Shown one piece after another: positions 16,934 through 25,765 of a stretch of 64,000 nt of DNA (the first letter of the stretch is position 1; each line of letters opens with the position of its first letter). Under the pieces are notes generated by a model. It was not told the DNA's origin and made no database searches. It was given only the letters and a program-made list of their open reading frames with translations. The stretch is taken from positions 62,001 to 126,000 of the forward strand of contig JAFSDH010000010.1 of assembly GCA_017436345.1 (NCBI GenBank), written 5' to 3'. Made by a program: the position numbers and the translations under genes. This stretch comes from Bacilli bacterium (GTDB lineage: Bacteria; Bacillota_I; Bacilli_A; RF39; UBA660).

Positions 16934-17281
16934 TTTTAATTTATCATTTATATAATTTTCTATAATAGTCTTAATACTTTGAAAAGTACTATTTAAATCC
17001 TCTTGTAGATAAATATATTCCTGATATATAGGATAAGTATTTAAAATAGATAAAATATCATCTATTTCTTTTTCTAAATGAGAAATATCTTTATTTTCTA
17101 CCTCTAACTTAACTATTTCTTTTTGAATAGACTTTATCTTATTTATCTTATTCATAATATCAGAATCTTTTTCCATTTTAGATTCTATTTCTTTATACTT
17201 TTTATAATTATCGGACTCTTCTATATACCTAACTATCTCATCAACTTTCTCTAAAACATTATTACTTAACGATTTCACCAT
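16931..17281 (-). CDS. YlbF/YmcA-family protein
   Basis: A 116-residue, mostly alpha-helical protein of the Com_YlbF group. In B. subtilis YlbF, YmcA and YaaT form a complex that promotes mRNA processing by RNase Y and affects competence, biofilm and sporulation. ymcA lies directly after miaB (ymcB) there, the same arrangement as here. The start lies inside the miaB end (20-nt overlap), with GGAGTTTAG as ribosome site. Whether it is YmcA or YlbF cannot be settled without alignment. Confidence 0.75.
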   Translation of the reverse strand: MVKSLSNNVLEKVDEIVRYIEESDNYKKYKEIESKMEKDSDIMNKINKIKSIQKEIVKLEVENKDISHLEKEIDDILSILNTYPIYQEYIYLQEDLNSTFQSIKTIIENYINDKLK

Positions 17282-18677
17282 CTAAACTCCATGTCTTAGC
17301 ATCAACTACTTTTACATTAACAATTTCACCTACTAAAGAAGAATCACCTTCAAAATTAATTAATTTAAAAGTATCAGTATATCCAAATAATTCATTCTTT
17401 TTAGAACTGATTCCTTCTACAAGAACTGGAAATACTTGTCCAACTAATTTCTTATTATTTTCTAAGAAATATTTATTTACAACCGTATTTAATCTTTGTA
17501 ATCTTTCTTCTTTAACACTTTCTTCTACTTGATCTTTAAGTTTAGCTGCCGCTGTATTTTCTCTAGGAGAATAAATAAAAGTAAAAGCATTATCATACTT
17601 ACAGTGTTCTGCAAGTTCTAAAGTATCTAAGAAGTCTTCCTCTTCTTCTCCTGGGAACCCTACAATTATATCAGTAGAAATACTAACACGAGGTATTCTT
17701 TCTCTAATCTTATCAAATAACTCTAAATAACTTTCTTTAGTATAACGACGTCCCATTAATTTTAATATACGACTAGAACCAGATTGAACTGGTAAATGAA
17801 CATATGGCATTACATTATCACACTTACTTATTACATCAATCATACCATCAGTAAAATCCCATGGATGACTAGTCATAAAGAAAATTCTAGGAATACCAGT
17901 CTTACTTACATCTTCAAGTAAATTTTCCATTGTATAATCATAATCAAAATCTTTACCATAAGCATTAACATTTTGTCCAAGAAGAGTTACTTCTTTATAT
18001 CCAGATTTAACAAGTTCTTCTACTTCTCTTACTATATCTTTAGGATTTCTACTTCTTTGTTTACCACGAGTATAAGGAACTATACAATAAGTACAGAACT
18101 TATCACATCCATAGATAATGTTAACATAAGCCTTATAATTACTAGCTCTTTTAACTGGAATTCCTTCTATAATATTTCCTTCATGGCTTAATACTTCTAT
18201 TTGTTGCTTATTTTTATCTAATGCTTCATTTAAGATATATGGAAGTCTATGTATATTATGAGTACCAAATACAAAATTAACCCATTTATACTTATGCATT
18301 AATTCATTTACTACTCCTTCTTCTTGAGCCATACATCCACATAACCCAACAATTAAATTAGGATTAGTACTTTCCTTAACATGTTTAAGTCTACCTAACA
18401 TGCCAAAAGCTTTATTATGTGCATTTTCTCTTATTGAACATGTATTTAATAAAACAAGATCTGCATCATTATAATCATCAACTTCAATAAAGTTTAACTC
18501 TTCTAACATTGCTTTTAGATTCTCACTATCATGTTCATTCATTTGACATCCATAAGTCTTTAAAAAATATTTTTTACCAGTACCAATACTCTTTAAAGTT
18601 TCATCTAATATATAATCTTCTCTTAATACTTTATCTTTACTTCTTTTTCTTGCTTTAACATAATCAGGTAATTCCAT
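17262..18677 (-). CDS. miaB: tRNA-2-methylthio-N6-dimethylallyladenosine synthase MiaB
   Basis: A radical-SAM methylthiotransferase that adds the 2-methylthio group to i6A37 of tRNAs reading UNN codons. In 471 residues: UPF0004 domain from KYFLKTYGCQMN (Cys44, with further cluster Cys in LLNTCSIRENA and GLCGCMAQ), the radical-SAM motif CDKFCTYCIVPYTRG, and a C-terminal TRAM domain. An N-terminal extension of about 35 Lys/Arg/Asp-rich residues is common in Firmicutes MiaB. AGAAGTGAG precedes ATG 18677. Confidence 0.96.
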   Translation of the reverse strand: MELPDYVKARKRSKDKVLREDYILDETLKSIGTGKKYFLKTYGCQMNEHDSENLKAMLEELNFIEVDDYNDADLVLLNTCSIRENAHNKAFGMLGRLKHVKESTNPNLIVGLCGCMAQEEGVVNELMHKYKWVNFVFGTHNIHRLPYILNEALDKNKQQIEVLSHEGNIIEGIPVKRASNYKAYVNIIYGCDKFCTYCIVPYTRGKQRSRNPKDIVREVEELVKSGYKEVTLLGQNVNAYGKDFDYDYTMENLLEDVSKTGIPRIFFMTSHPWDFTDGMIDVISKCDNVMPYVHLPVQSGSSRILKLMGRRYTKESYLELFDKIRERIPRVSISTDIIVGFPGEEEEDFLDTLELAEHCKYDNAFTFIYSPRENTAAAKLKDQVEESVKEERLQRLNTVVNKYFLENNKKLVGQVFPVLVEGISSKKNELFGYTDTFKLINFEGDSSLVGEIVNVKVVDAKTWSLDGEIVK

Positions 18678-18714
18678 AATCTCACTTCTTTCTATAGCAT
18701 ATTATACTAAAAAA

Positions 18715-18751
18715 AAACAAAAAGAAAAAGTAATATTTATACATTACTTTC
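18715..18751 (-). terminator. Terminator after the ankyrin-repeat gene
   Basis: Arms AAAGTAAT (18727-18734) and ATTACTTT (18743-18750) followed by T-rich sequence. Confidence 0.8.
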
Positions 18752-19432
18752 TCTTATTACTTTATTAATAATACCATCCATTTTATTAGTCTTGTTATCA
18801 TTAATAATTTCATCTTTTATATAATCATAATCTTGATTAAAATATCCAACTAATTTTTCCATTCTAGGAACTAGATCCTTACCATCTAAAGAATCCATAA
18901 TAATTTCTAAATTAGTCATCTTAGTATATTTACCATACTTATTAGTCTTAATATAAGTATCATAAATCTTTTTAAAAGACGCAATATCTATACTATTAAA
19001 TCTTCTATCTTCAAGTATTTTTACTGTTGTATAAATATAATTACCATTAATAGATTTATCTAGTATAGTTTCACCCTTATTATTTTTTATATTAGGTAAA
19101 AATTTCTTATTCTTCTTCAATTGTTTAATTATTTCTAAAACGTTAATATAATTAATTAAAACTAAGATATGAGCAAAAGTATTACCATCATGATTTTGAT
19201 GATTAACATCCCAATCTTTATTTTTCATATGTTTAAGTACTAATTCATATTGACCTTTTTTCAATAATCTAACTAATATATCATTTCCATTTTCGTCACA
19301 AACATTAATGTCTATTTTATGTTTGCTAAGCAACTTATCAACTGCTTCAAAGTGTCCTTCTCTAATTAACTGGAAAACCAGGGATGGATCTTCTTCACAA
19401 GCTAAAAGAGCTCTTTCTTCATCATAAAACAT
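18737..19432 (-). CDS. Ankyrin-repeat-like cytoplasmic protein
   Basis: A 231-residue protein with three or four ankyrin-type units: REGHFEAVDKLLSKHKIDINVCDENGND, KKGQYELVLKHMKNKDW, then HQNHDGNTFAHILVL and NNKGETILDKSINGN. The C-terminal 80 residues are helical and unplaced. No signal or membrane segment. ATG 19432 (MFYDEER) is chosen because AGAGGTG sits 7 nt before it; earlier in-frame starts lack one. Partner unknown. Confidence 0.6.
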   Translation of the reverse strand: MFYDEERALLACEEDPSLVFQLIREGHFEAVDKLLSKHKIDINVCDENGNDILVRLLKKGQYELVLKHMKNKDWDVNHQNHDGNTFAHILVLINYINVLEIIKQLKKNKKFLPNIKNNKGETILDKSINGNYIYTTVKILEDRRFNSIDIASFKKIYDTYIKTNKYGKYTKMTNLEIIMDSLDGKDLVPRMEKLVGYFNQDYDYIKDEIINDNKTNKMDGIINKVIRESNV

Positions 19433-19530
19433 TACAATACACCTCTTCTTTAAATAACGTGACATTTTCATATTCTAGCAAAGAAGACCTTTTTTGTCAA
19501 ATTTTGAAGAACTTTACTTTACACTTTCAT

Positions 19531-19559
19531 AAAAAATAAAAAAGAGCAAACGCTCTTCT
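19531..19559 (-). terminator. Terminator after the 19559-20140 gene
   Basis: Arms AAGAGC (19542-19547) and GCTCTT (19552-19557), loop AAAC region, then a T6 run. Confidence 0.75.
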
Positions 19560-20140
19560 TATTTATTTTTTTCTACTACTTCACAAAATTCATCATAACT
19601 AGCAGTAGTATAATTAACTGTAACTGTTTTTACAACAAATTTCTTTTCAACATCTATACTCGTAATAAAATACTTATCTTGACTATTATAATAATAAGGA
19701 GTATCAGAAGTTCCACAATAATAAATATCAAATTCACCAGCTTCAACACCATCAGCCAGTAAATTATCATAATAAGTACGTGTATTTTCAGACTTTCTTA
19801 ATGTTTTAAAAACAATCTCATTATCATCATGACCTACATAAAAAGTAAATCTAGGTATTTCTAATTCTAATTTTGTATTATTTAAATCCATTGAAAAACT
19901 AGTTCTTAAAAAAGTTCTATTAGCTGCTAAAAAGAATACAACAAGAACAATAAGACAGGCAATAATTATTTCTACCATCTTATTTCTTTTCTTATATCTT
20001 TCAAGTAAACTTTTATAAGCTCCTGTTCTTTTATCTAAATGATTAAACTCATCAACTGTTATTTTTCCATCGGCTTCTGCTTCTTCAATAGTAATTGTTT
20101 TATGTAAATTATGTTCCTCTTTTTTAACTTTTTTTCCCAT
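19559..20140 (-). CDS. Single-pass membrane protein, unknown
   Basis: A 193-residue protein: a Lys/Glu-rich cytoplasmic N-terminus of about 58 residues, one helix (about 60-80) and an external beta-rich domain of about 110 residues with two Cys (YYCGTSD, EFCEVVE) that could form a disulphide. Family not recognised. GAGGGATTG precedes ATG 20140. Monocistronic. Confidence 0.5.
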   Translation of the reverse strand: MGKKVKKEEHNLHKTITIEEAEADGKITVDEFNHLDKRTGAYKSLLERYKKRNKMVEIIIACLIVLVVFFLAANRTFLRTSFSMDLNNTKLELEIPRFTFYVGHDDNEIVFKTLRKSENTRTYYDNLLADGVEAGEFDIYYCGTSDTPYYYNSQDKYFITSIDVEKKFVVKTVTVNYTTASYDEFCEVVEKNK

Positions 20141-20202
20141 TAGTCAATCCCTCTTTCCTACTATAAATAATTATAATATAAAACTATATATAATTCAAGA
20201 AG

Positions 20203-20349
20203 TTAATTGTTATCATTTAAAACAGATTTATATAAATCTTTAGCTCCTTCCAAATTAATATCACAAGTTTTTTCTAACTCACTTTCTTCATATTCTTCCA
20301 CTTCAAGATCTTCTACTTTTTGCCAATATTTTAACCATTCTTTATCCAT
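20203..20349 (-). CDS. Small acidic protein (48 aa)
   Basis: A 48-residue, strongly acidic peptide (DLEVEEYEESELEKTCD) starting MDKEWLKYWQ. ATG 20349 is 9 nt after GAGAGG; another ATG two codons upstream is possible but too close to that site, and a still longer frame has no ribosome site. No homologue recognised. The coding evidence is the ribosome site and composition only. Confidence 0.4.
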   Translation of the reverse strand: MDKEWLKYWQKVEDLEVEEYEESELEKTCDINLEGAKDLYKSVLNDNN

Positions 20350-20433
20350 AATCATTATCCTCTCTAAGAAAAGATTATCACAATCAAAAAAACGTGTAAA
20401 CAAAGTTGTAAAAAGCTAAGTGTAAACTGTGTA

Positions 20434-20465
20434 AATAAAAAATAGATAGAACATTCTATCTATTT
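20434..20465 (-). terminator. Terminator after the 20456-21085 gene
   Basis: A strong 11-bp stem (20441-20451 with 20454-20464) followed by T-rich sequence. Confidence 0.85.
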
Positions 20466-21085
20466 ATTTTACTAGTCATTTTTAAAGTTTTTTCTATAAC
20501 AGCACCATTGGATTTTGCTTTAGAAAAGTCTTTAACATAATCTTTATATAAAGCTTTCTTTTCTTCATCAGTTAAACCAACATTCATTTCAATATCTAAA
20601 AGCCAAAGTTCAGCATCACTCATGGCACTAATTTTCTTCATTGCTTTATCATCTGGAATACCACAAGAAGATTTAGCAATACTCATTTCCTTATTAATAG
20701 TTGAAGAATCAGCACCATCTAATTTCATAGCATCTTCCATTGCATCAAAATTATTAGATTTACGACGTCTATCATAAATATCCTTAGCTTCACTAGCTTT
20801 TTTTATACTAGGAACTTTATCAAATAAACTAGATACATTCTCATCTGATGCAAAAACCATATATCCAGATACTCCAATTAAAACTAATCCAGCAAGATTA
20901 TTAATAACAGGTATAAAATTAGAAAGAAATCCAAGTACATAATCTTTAGCAGTCTTTTTCTTCTTTTCTTTAACTTCAGAAACACTTACATATCCTAAAC
21001 TATCCATTCTAGATTGAACAACACCAACTGTAACTTTTGATAAAACGATACAAGCAATTCCTGATCCAATAATATATTCTAACAT
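20456..21085 (-). CDS. Membrane-associated protein, unknown
   Basis: A 209-residue protein starting MLEYIIGSG at ATG 21085 behind GGGGGGATATTT. Two hydrophobic segments (about 2-18 and 55-80) are followed by a long charged helical domain with DAELWLLDIEMNVGLTDEEKK. The pattern suggests an inner-face domain on a hairpin anchor. I do not recognise the family. Confidence 0.5.
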   Translation of the reverse strand: MLEYIIGSGIACIVLSKVTVGVVQSRMDSLGYVSVSEVKEKKKKTAKDYVLGFLSNFIPVINNLAGLVLIGVSGYMVFASDENVSSLFDKVPSIKKASEAKDIYDRRRKSNNFDAMEDAMKLDGADSSTINKEMSIAKSSCGIPDDKAMKKISAMSDAELWLLDIEMNVGLTDEEKKALYKDYVKDFSKAKSNGAVIEKTLKMTSKINR

Positions 21086-21125
21086 AAATATCCCCCCCAA
21101 AAAGTAGAAATACTATAACACAAAA

Positions 21126-21150
21126 GAAAAAAAGAGACAATAGTCTCTAT
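21126..21150 (-). terminator. Terminator after the 21147-22277 XRE gene
   Basis: Arms AGAGAC (21133-21138) and GTCTCT (21143-21148), then T-rich sequence on the minus strand. Confidence 0.7.
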
Positions 21151-22277
21151 TCAAAGTTTTTCTTTTTTAAATGAATTTCATCAAATAGTTCATTTAAATA
21201 ATTACATATTTTATTATATGACAACCCATCAGGCAAAGATAAAGTTTGTGTCTTTAAAATATGTTTTTCTATTTTATCAATATTATTATATAAAACTATT
21301 TCATTAGTATCTTTTTCTTTTATATCTGATAAATTTTTTCCATCTATTAATAATTCTAAATTAACATAAACAATCTTACCTTTTAAAAAACTAATCCCAA
21401 TTTGCCAAACATATCCATTTCTATCTTTAGAAATACTCATGTAATCTCCCACCATATAAGGATAATTACCATACTTATCTATTAAATCAGAAGAAACTGC
21501 TTTATTAAATAAAAAAACCAACTCATCTTTAGAAATAAGATCTATATTTAACGAACTCAATTCATTAATAGTAATTTCTTTATTAAATTCATTCTCAGCA
21601 AAAAATTCATTAATTTTAAAAATCTCATCATAATAATCATCATTATAATAATAAGAAGGTGGTCTTTTAGACATTGAACTATATCTATATTCACCATATT
21701 CATCACTTTCTGTATTATAAGACATAAATCCTTCTAAATAATTATATTTATAGTTATTACATGCATAATTATAATAATATGGCGTATTACTATTCTTTTT
21801 ATAATCTAACTCAAAATTACATACCCAGCCATCATCTTTTTCAATATATGCATATTTGCCAGGAAATCTAGTCAAATCTCCCGATTTTAAAATAAATTCA
21901 TTTTCTTTATTATCACTAAAAATAATAATACAACTAATAATTAAAAATAAAAACATAATACAACCACTAATCATAATAACCTTCTTATTTTTCTTTTTAA
22001 TTTCACCATTTGAAATATCAACTATTTTATCAATAGTTTCATCAATATCTTTTTTTACTACTTTTTTTATCCTCTCACCTTTTAATAATTCAGCTACTTC
22101 TATATCAAGAATCTCACATACAACATTAAACAAACTAACATCAGGTAAATAATGACCATTTTCCCAACGTGAAACAGTCTTATCAGTAACACCTAACTTT
22201 TCCGCAAATTCTCTTTGTGTTATTTTTTTCATTTTTCTTCTCTCACTAATAAATTTACCTATTTTTTCCTGATCCAT
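21147..22277 (-). CDS. XRE-family regulator with membrane helix and external domain
   Basis: A 376-residue protein. Residues 1-60 form a Cro/CI-type helix-turn-helix (KKITQREFAEKLGVTDKTVSRWENG). A Lys-rich linker leads to one helix near 100-122, and about 250 residues then face outward (Tyr/Asn-rich). A DNA-binding domain tethered to the membrane suggests a one-component sensor. The start MDQEKIGKFI is shared with the XRE proteins at 30016, 51043 and 51872. AAAGGAG precedes ATG 22277. Confidence 0.75.
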   Translation of the reverse strand: MDQEKIGKFISERRKMKKITQREFAEKLGVTDKTVSRWENGHYLPDVSLFNVVCEILDIEVAELLKGERIKKVVKKDIDETIDKIVDISNGEIKKKNKKVIMISGCIMFLFLIISCIIIFSDNKENEFILKSGDLTRFPGKYAYIEKDDGWVCNFELDYKKNSNTPYYYNYACNNYKYNYLEGFMSYNTESDEYGEYRYSSMSKRPPSYYYNDDYYDEIFKINEFFAENEFNKEITINELSSLNIDLISKDELVFLFNKAVSSDLIDKYGNYPYMVGDYMSISKDRNGYVWQIGISFLKGKIVYVNLELLIDGKNLSDIKEKDTNEIVLYNNIDKIEKHILKTQTLSLPDGLSYNKICNYLNELFDEIHLKKKNFE

Positions 22278-22343
22278 ATTTTTTCTCCTTTCACTAAAAT
22301 ATTAAAAAAAGATATCTAAAATTAACATACCACAAATGTAGAA

Positions 22344-22371
22344 TAAAAAAAACAGACAAAAATGTCTGTTT
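22344..22371 (-). terminator. Terminator after lemA-TPM pair
   Basis: Arms AACAGACA (22351-22358) and TGTCTGTT (22363-22370) with a T-run. Confidence 0.8.
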
Positions 22372-23269
22372 AAAATCTTCTTGAAGATCCTCCGCCACTA
22401 GAGCGACCACCACCACCAGAAAATCCTCTAAATGAACTTCTTGAAGAAGAACTACCACGTCTTCCACCATAATAAATTCTACTACTAGAATGACTATTTG
22501 CAAAAGCGAAAATTAAAAACCATACTATATAAATAAACACACCATATAATAATACTTTCCAAAATAACCAAGAAAAAATACCTATCACACCACATATCCC
22601 TAAATAAGTATATGTTAATTTTTTTCTATTCTTTTTCTTTGCAAATCTAACACTAAACCCAGTCAAAAAGGCTAAAACTGTAGAAGAAAACATTAGCATT
22701 TGATTAAAAAATGCTTCATCATCATTATATACATATTCAGCATTTTCCTCATAATAAGAAATGGGTTTTGTGTAGTCAACTTCTAAATTATTTAATTCTA
22801 CTATTTCTGAATAAAAAGCATCATATCCATTTCTTATACCTTCATCCCATTTATTATCTTTTAAATAAGGAATAATATACTCATCTTGAAATCTCCCAGT
22901 CTTTCCATCAGAAAGTATTCCTCCTAAACCATCACCCACTTCAACACGAAACTCTCTTTCTTCAAGTGCTAATAAAAGTAATAGTCCATTATTATTTTCA
23001 CTACCAATACCAAAAGAATTAAATAATTCATAAGCATATTTTTCTAAAGACATTCCTTCTAAATTAGGAACAGTAACAACTACTATCTGTGTACCATCTA
23101 TTTCATTTAAAGCTAAACTTCTCTTTAAAATATATTCCTCATTTTCACTACTTAAAATATTTGCATAATCATTTATATAAAATTCTTTTGTTGGACTAAC
23201 AATTGCAAAACAAGATGCAGGGAAAAAGAAAAAAAGAAATATTATTAAATAATAAATATATTTCTTCAT
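22370..23269 (-). CDS. TPM-domain membrane protein (YgcG family)
   Basis: A 299-residue protein. A signal peptide of about 22 residues precedes a TPM domain (about 25-165: DYANILSSENEEYI, GTQIVVVTVPNLEG, NNGLLLLLALEEREFRVEVGDGL). Two helices follow (about 190-250), then a Ser/Gly-rich tail (FRGFSGGGGRSSGGGSSRRF). TPM/YgcG proteins are commonly next to LemA, as here; the exact role is unknown. It starts 2 nt after the lemA stop, so the pair is translated together. Confidence 0.82.
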   Translation of the reverse strand: MKKYIYYLIIFLFFFFPASCFAIVSPTKEFYINDYANILSSENEEYILKRSLALNEIDGTQIVVVTVPNLEGMSLEKYAYELFNSFGIGSENNNGLLLLLALEEREFRVEVGDGLGGILSDGKTGRFQDEYIIPYLKDNKWDEGIRNGYDAFYSEIVELNNLEVDYTKPISYYEENAEYVYNDDEAFFNQMLMFSSTVLAFLTGFSVRFAKKKNRKKLTYTYLGICGVIGIFSWLFWKVLLYGVFIYIVWFLIFAFANSHSSSRIYYGGRRGSSSSRSSFRGFSGGGGRSSGGGSSRRF

Positions 23270-23270
23270 A

Positions 23271-23834
23271 TTAGAACTCTACATCTGGTACTTCTGTTTT
23301 AGATTCATCTACTTCAAAATAATCTTTTTCTTCAAATCCAAACATACTTGCAATTAATACTACAGGGAATTTTTTTCTTGCAGAATTATAATTAGATACT
23401 GCTTCATTATATTCATTTCTAGCATTAGCAATTCTATTTTCTGTTCCAGAAAGTTCATCACTTAAATTAATAAAATTTTGATTTGCTTTCAAATCAGGAT
23501 AATTTTCAACAATTACCATTAACGCATCAATAGCACTAGAAAGTTCATTATTAGCTTTAGATTTTTCTTCTACAGTATTAGCTTTTAATAAATTTTCTCT
23601 CGCATCTGTAATATTTTTTATAACACTTTCTTCATGTTCAACATAACCTTTTACAGTATTAACTAAATTTGGAATTAAATCAGCTCTTCTTTCTAATTGT
23701 ACATCAATATCAGAATAAGTCTTATCTACCTTTTCTTCTAAAGATACTAAATTATTATAACTACTAACTAAACTACCAATAATTATTGCAACTATCGCAA
23801 CAATTACAACTAATATAATTGTTCCTTTTTTCAT
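23271..23834 (-). CDS. lemA: LemA family membrane protein
   Basis: A 187-residue protein with an N-terminal anchor helix (about 3-25) and the LemA helical domain: NNLVSLEEKVDKTYSDIDVQLERRADLIPNL, then ENYPDLKANQNFINLSDELSGTENRI and the NEYNEAVSNYNSARKKFP helix. The mainly helical domain faces outward. ATG 23834 is used because an in-frame GTG three codons upstream is part of the AAGGTGAATAAA ribosome site. Operon with the TPM gene. Confidence 0.9.
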   Translation of the reverse strand: MKKGTIILVVIVAIVAIIIGSLVSSYNNLVSLEEKVDKTYSDIDVQLERRADLIPNLVNTVKGYVEHEESVIKNITDARENLLKANTVEEKSKANNELSSAIDALMVIVENYPDLKANQNFINLSDELSGTENRIANARNEYNEAVSNYNSARKKFPVVLIASMFGFEEKDYFEVDESKTEVPDVEF

Positions 23835-23871
23835 TTTATTCACCTTCCTATTTTAATAATATCATAAAAAG

Positions 23872-23900
23872 AAAAAAAAGTAAGTAAAACTTACTTTTTT
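23872..23900 (-). terminator. Terminator after the ABC-F gene
   Basis: Arms AAAAGTAAG (23876-23884) and CTTACTTTT (23890-23898), then T-rich sequence. Confidence 0.85.
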
Positions 23901-25495
23901 TTATTTATACAATTCTTATAATCATCATAGTTTCCTATATATTCATATAATTTTTTATCATCAATAGCTATTACTTTAGTAGCTACTTTATTAATAAAAT
24001 ATCTATCATGTGAAACAAATAAAATAGTTCCTTTATATTCATTTAAAGTATCTTCAAGTATTTCTCTTGTCGCTATATCAATATGATTAGTAGGTTCATC
24101 TAAAATTAAGAAATTAACTTCATCTTGCATTAAACAAAATAATTTTAATCTAACTTTTTCTCCTCCACTTAATTTAGATATCTTTTTAAATATATTTTCA
24201 CCAACAAACATAAACTTATATAAGGCACTTCTTAAATGAGACTCTTCACCTTTAAAATAACGCCTAGCAAGATCATATACACTTTCATCTTTAGAAAATA
24301 TTATCTCTTGAGGAATATAACCAATCTTTATATTAGTACCTAAAACAATATTAGAGTCTCCCAAAATAATTTTCTTAATCAAAGTACTTTTGCCACTCCC
24401 ATTTTTACCTATCAAACATACTCTATCTTGATAATAAACATTCATACCAGCATGATTAAAAATAATATTATCTCCAAAACTAACATCTAACTTCTTTATC
24501 GTTAAAACTTCTCTACCACTTCTACTTCCAGTACTAAAAGAAAGTGGAATAATACTTTTCTCTTTAGGTCTACTTAATTTATCCATTTTTTCAAGTCTTT
24601 TTTCAATCGATTTCGCACGTTTAAAAAATCTCTCATCATTTCCTAAAGAACCAAACTCTCTTAATTTTCTAATACTCTCTTTCATTGCTTTTATTTCTTT
24701 TTGTTGATCCTTATACTCTTTAAATTCATTTAAAATTCTCTTTTCATTTTCCTCTAAAAAACCAGAATAATTAGTATAAAATATTTCTATATTACCATTT
24801 TCTAAAAGAATAATTTTCTTAGAAATATTATCTAAAAAATATCGATCATGTGAAACAATAACAATTGTTCCCTTATAGTTCTTTAAATACTTTTCTAACC
24901 ACTCTAAAGTATCAATATCTAAATGATTAGTTGGTTCATCTAAAAGTAATATATCTGGGTTATTAATCATTAAACTAGCAAATAAAACAATTCTTTTTTC
25001 ACCACCACTTAAATGATTATAATTTTTTCCTAGTAAATGTCCTATTTTAAAACCATTTACAATTTTACCTATTTTTTCACTTATCTCATAACCGCCAAGA
25101 TTAATATATTTTTCTTGTAGTTCACTATATTTCTTTATAATAATATCTAATTCTTTGTCACTTGCGCCTAACATCTTTTCTTCATATTTTTTTAATTTTT
25201 CTTCTATTTCAAAAATATCATTTACACTTCTATATAATATGTCTTTAACTTTATCACAAATATCTAAATCAACAATTTGACCTAAATATCCAATACTAGC
25301 TCCTTTTCTAATTGAAACAACACCACTACTAGGATTTTCTTCCCTTGCAATTAATTTTAATAAAGTACTTTTACCACTACCATTTTCTCCTACTATTGAA
25401 ATTATCTCACCACTATTTATATCAAAAGATATATTATCTAATATATTTCCAAATCCAAAACTTTTACTTACTTTACTTATACTTATATCTATCAT
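23891..25495 (-). CDS. ABC-F ribosome-protection-type ATPase
   Basis: A 534-residue soluble protein with two ABC domains and no membrane part. First: Walker A GENGSGKST, signature LSGGEKR, Walker B LLLDEPTNHLD. Second: GKNGSGKST, LSGGEKV, LILDEPTNHID. The linker between them (about 235-320) is Lys/Glu-rich and helical. ABC-F proteins act on the ribosome; several give resistance to drugs that bind the exit tunnel or peptidyl-transferase centre. The leader with an 18-codon ORF and terminator hairpin upstream suggests a drug-inducible resistance member. ATG 25495 follows AGGAGTGATTACT; longer in-frame starts fall inside the leader hairpins. Confidence 0.85.
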   Translation of the reverse strand: MIDISISKVSKSFGFGNILDNISFDINSGEIISIVGENGSGKSTLLKLIAREENPSSGVVSIRKGASIGYLGQIVDLDICDKVKDILYRSVNDIFEIEEKLKKYEEKMLGASDKELDIIIKKYSELQEKYINLGGYEISEKIGKIVNGFKIGHLLGKNYNHLSGGEKRIVLFASLMINNPDILLLDEPTNHLDIDTLEWLEKYLKNYKGTIVIVSHDRYFLDNISKKIILLENGNIEIFYTNYSGFLEENEKRILNEFKEYKDQQKEIKAMKESIRKLREFGSLGNDERFFKRAKSIEKRLEKMDKLSRPKEKSIIPLSFSTGSRSGREVLTIKKLDVSFGDNIIFNHAGMNVYYQDRVCLIGKNGSGKSTLIKKIILGDSNIVLGTNIKIGYIPQEIIFSKDESVYDLARRYFKGEESHLRSALYKFMFVGENIFKKISKLSGGEKVRLKLFCLMQDEVNFLILDEPTNHIDIATREILEDTLNEYKGTILFVSHDRYFINKVATKVIAIDDKKLYEYIGNYDDYKNCINKKK

Positions 25496-25519
25496 AGTAA
25501 TCACTCCTTTAATTTTAAT

Positions 25520-25551
25520 AAAAAAACCATATGGAAAATACATCCATATGG
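25520..25551 (-). terminator. Attenuator terminator in the ABC-F leader
   Basis: On the minus strand, CCATATGG (25551-25544), a 9-nt loop and CCATATGG (25534-25527) form an 8-bp hairpin followed by T7 (25526-25520). It ends about 25 nt before the ABC-F start. A competing hairpin CATCC (25557-25553) with GGATG (25545-25541) would use part of its 5' arm. Confidence 0.75.
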
Positions 25552-25575
25552 CGGATGCAGGCACGACAAAAACTT

Positions 25576-25629
25576 CACACCTGCTTACTATTTTTAATTA
25601 TTTATCTCTAAATATTAGTAACAGGTGTG
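25576..25629 (-). promoter_or_regulatory. Leader stem covering the end of the leader peptide ORF
   Basis: CACACCTG (25629-25622) pairs with CAGGTGTG (25583-25576), extended by TTACTA/TAGTAA with one bulged G. The 5' arm encodes the last codons (His-Thr-Cys-Tyr-stop) of the leader ORF, so a ribosome held there would open the stem. The released GCAGG could then pair with CCTGC at 25561-25557 beside the terminator. Confidence 0.6.
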
Positions 25630-25671
25630 ATTATTATTTACATACATGATTACATGATCGTATCTATACAT
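25615..25671 (-). CDS. Leader peptide of the ABC-F attenuator (18 aa)
   Basis: The short ORF MYRYDHVIMYVNNNHTCY has a clear ribosome site (GAAGGGAAGGA) 6 nt before its ATG and lies between the promoter and the attenuator of the ABC-F gene. Its last four codons lie in the 5' arm of the leader stem. This is the layout of drug-sensing leader peptides of resistance genes (erm, msr and vga types), where an antibiotic stalls the leader ribosome. The peptide itself is not one I recognise. Confidence 0.65.
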   Translation of the reverse strand: MYRYDHVIMYVNNNHTCY

Positions 25672-25694
25672 AATAATCCTTCCCTTCAACGCTA

Positions 25695-25703
25695 ATTATA
25701 ACA
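25695..25703 (-). promoter_or_regulatory. Extended -10 promoter of the ABC-F leader
   Basis: TGTTATAAT on the minus strand. Transcription would start near 25688, giving a leader of about 190 nt, far longer than the 10-20 nt usual in this window. Confidence 0.6.
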
Positions 25704-25765
25704 TAATATTTTATTTTTTCAAGATAAATCAAATTACCTTTATTAAGTACAATAATCCTATTTTA

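Noticed and set aside
22294-22503. ORF with VVVALVAEDLQ-type repeats at the end of the TPM gene
   Set aside because: It is the shifted frame of the Gly/Ser-rich tail, without a start site.
25495-25705. T-box or known metabolite riboswitch before the ABC-F gene
   Set aside because: No T-box consensus or specifier loop is seen, and the gene is not an amino-acid or metabolite gene; the leader ORF explains the structure better.
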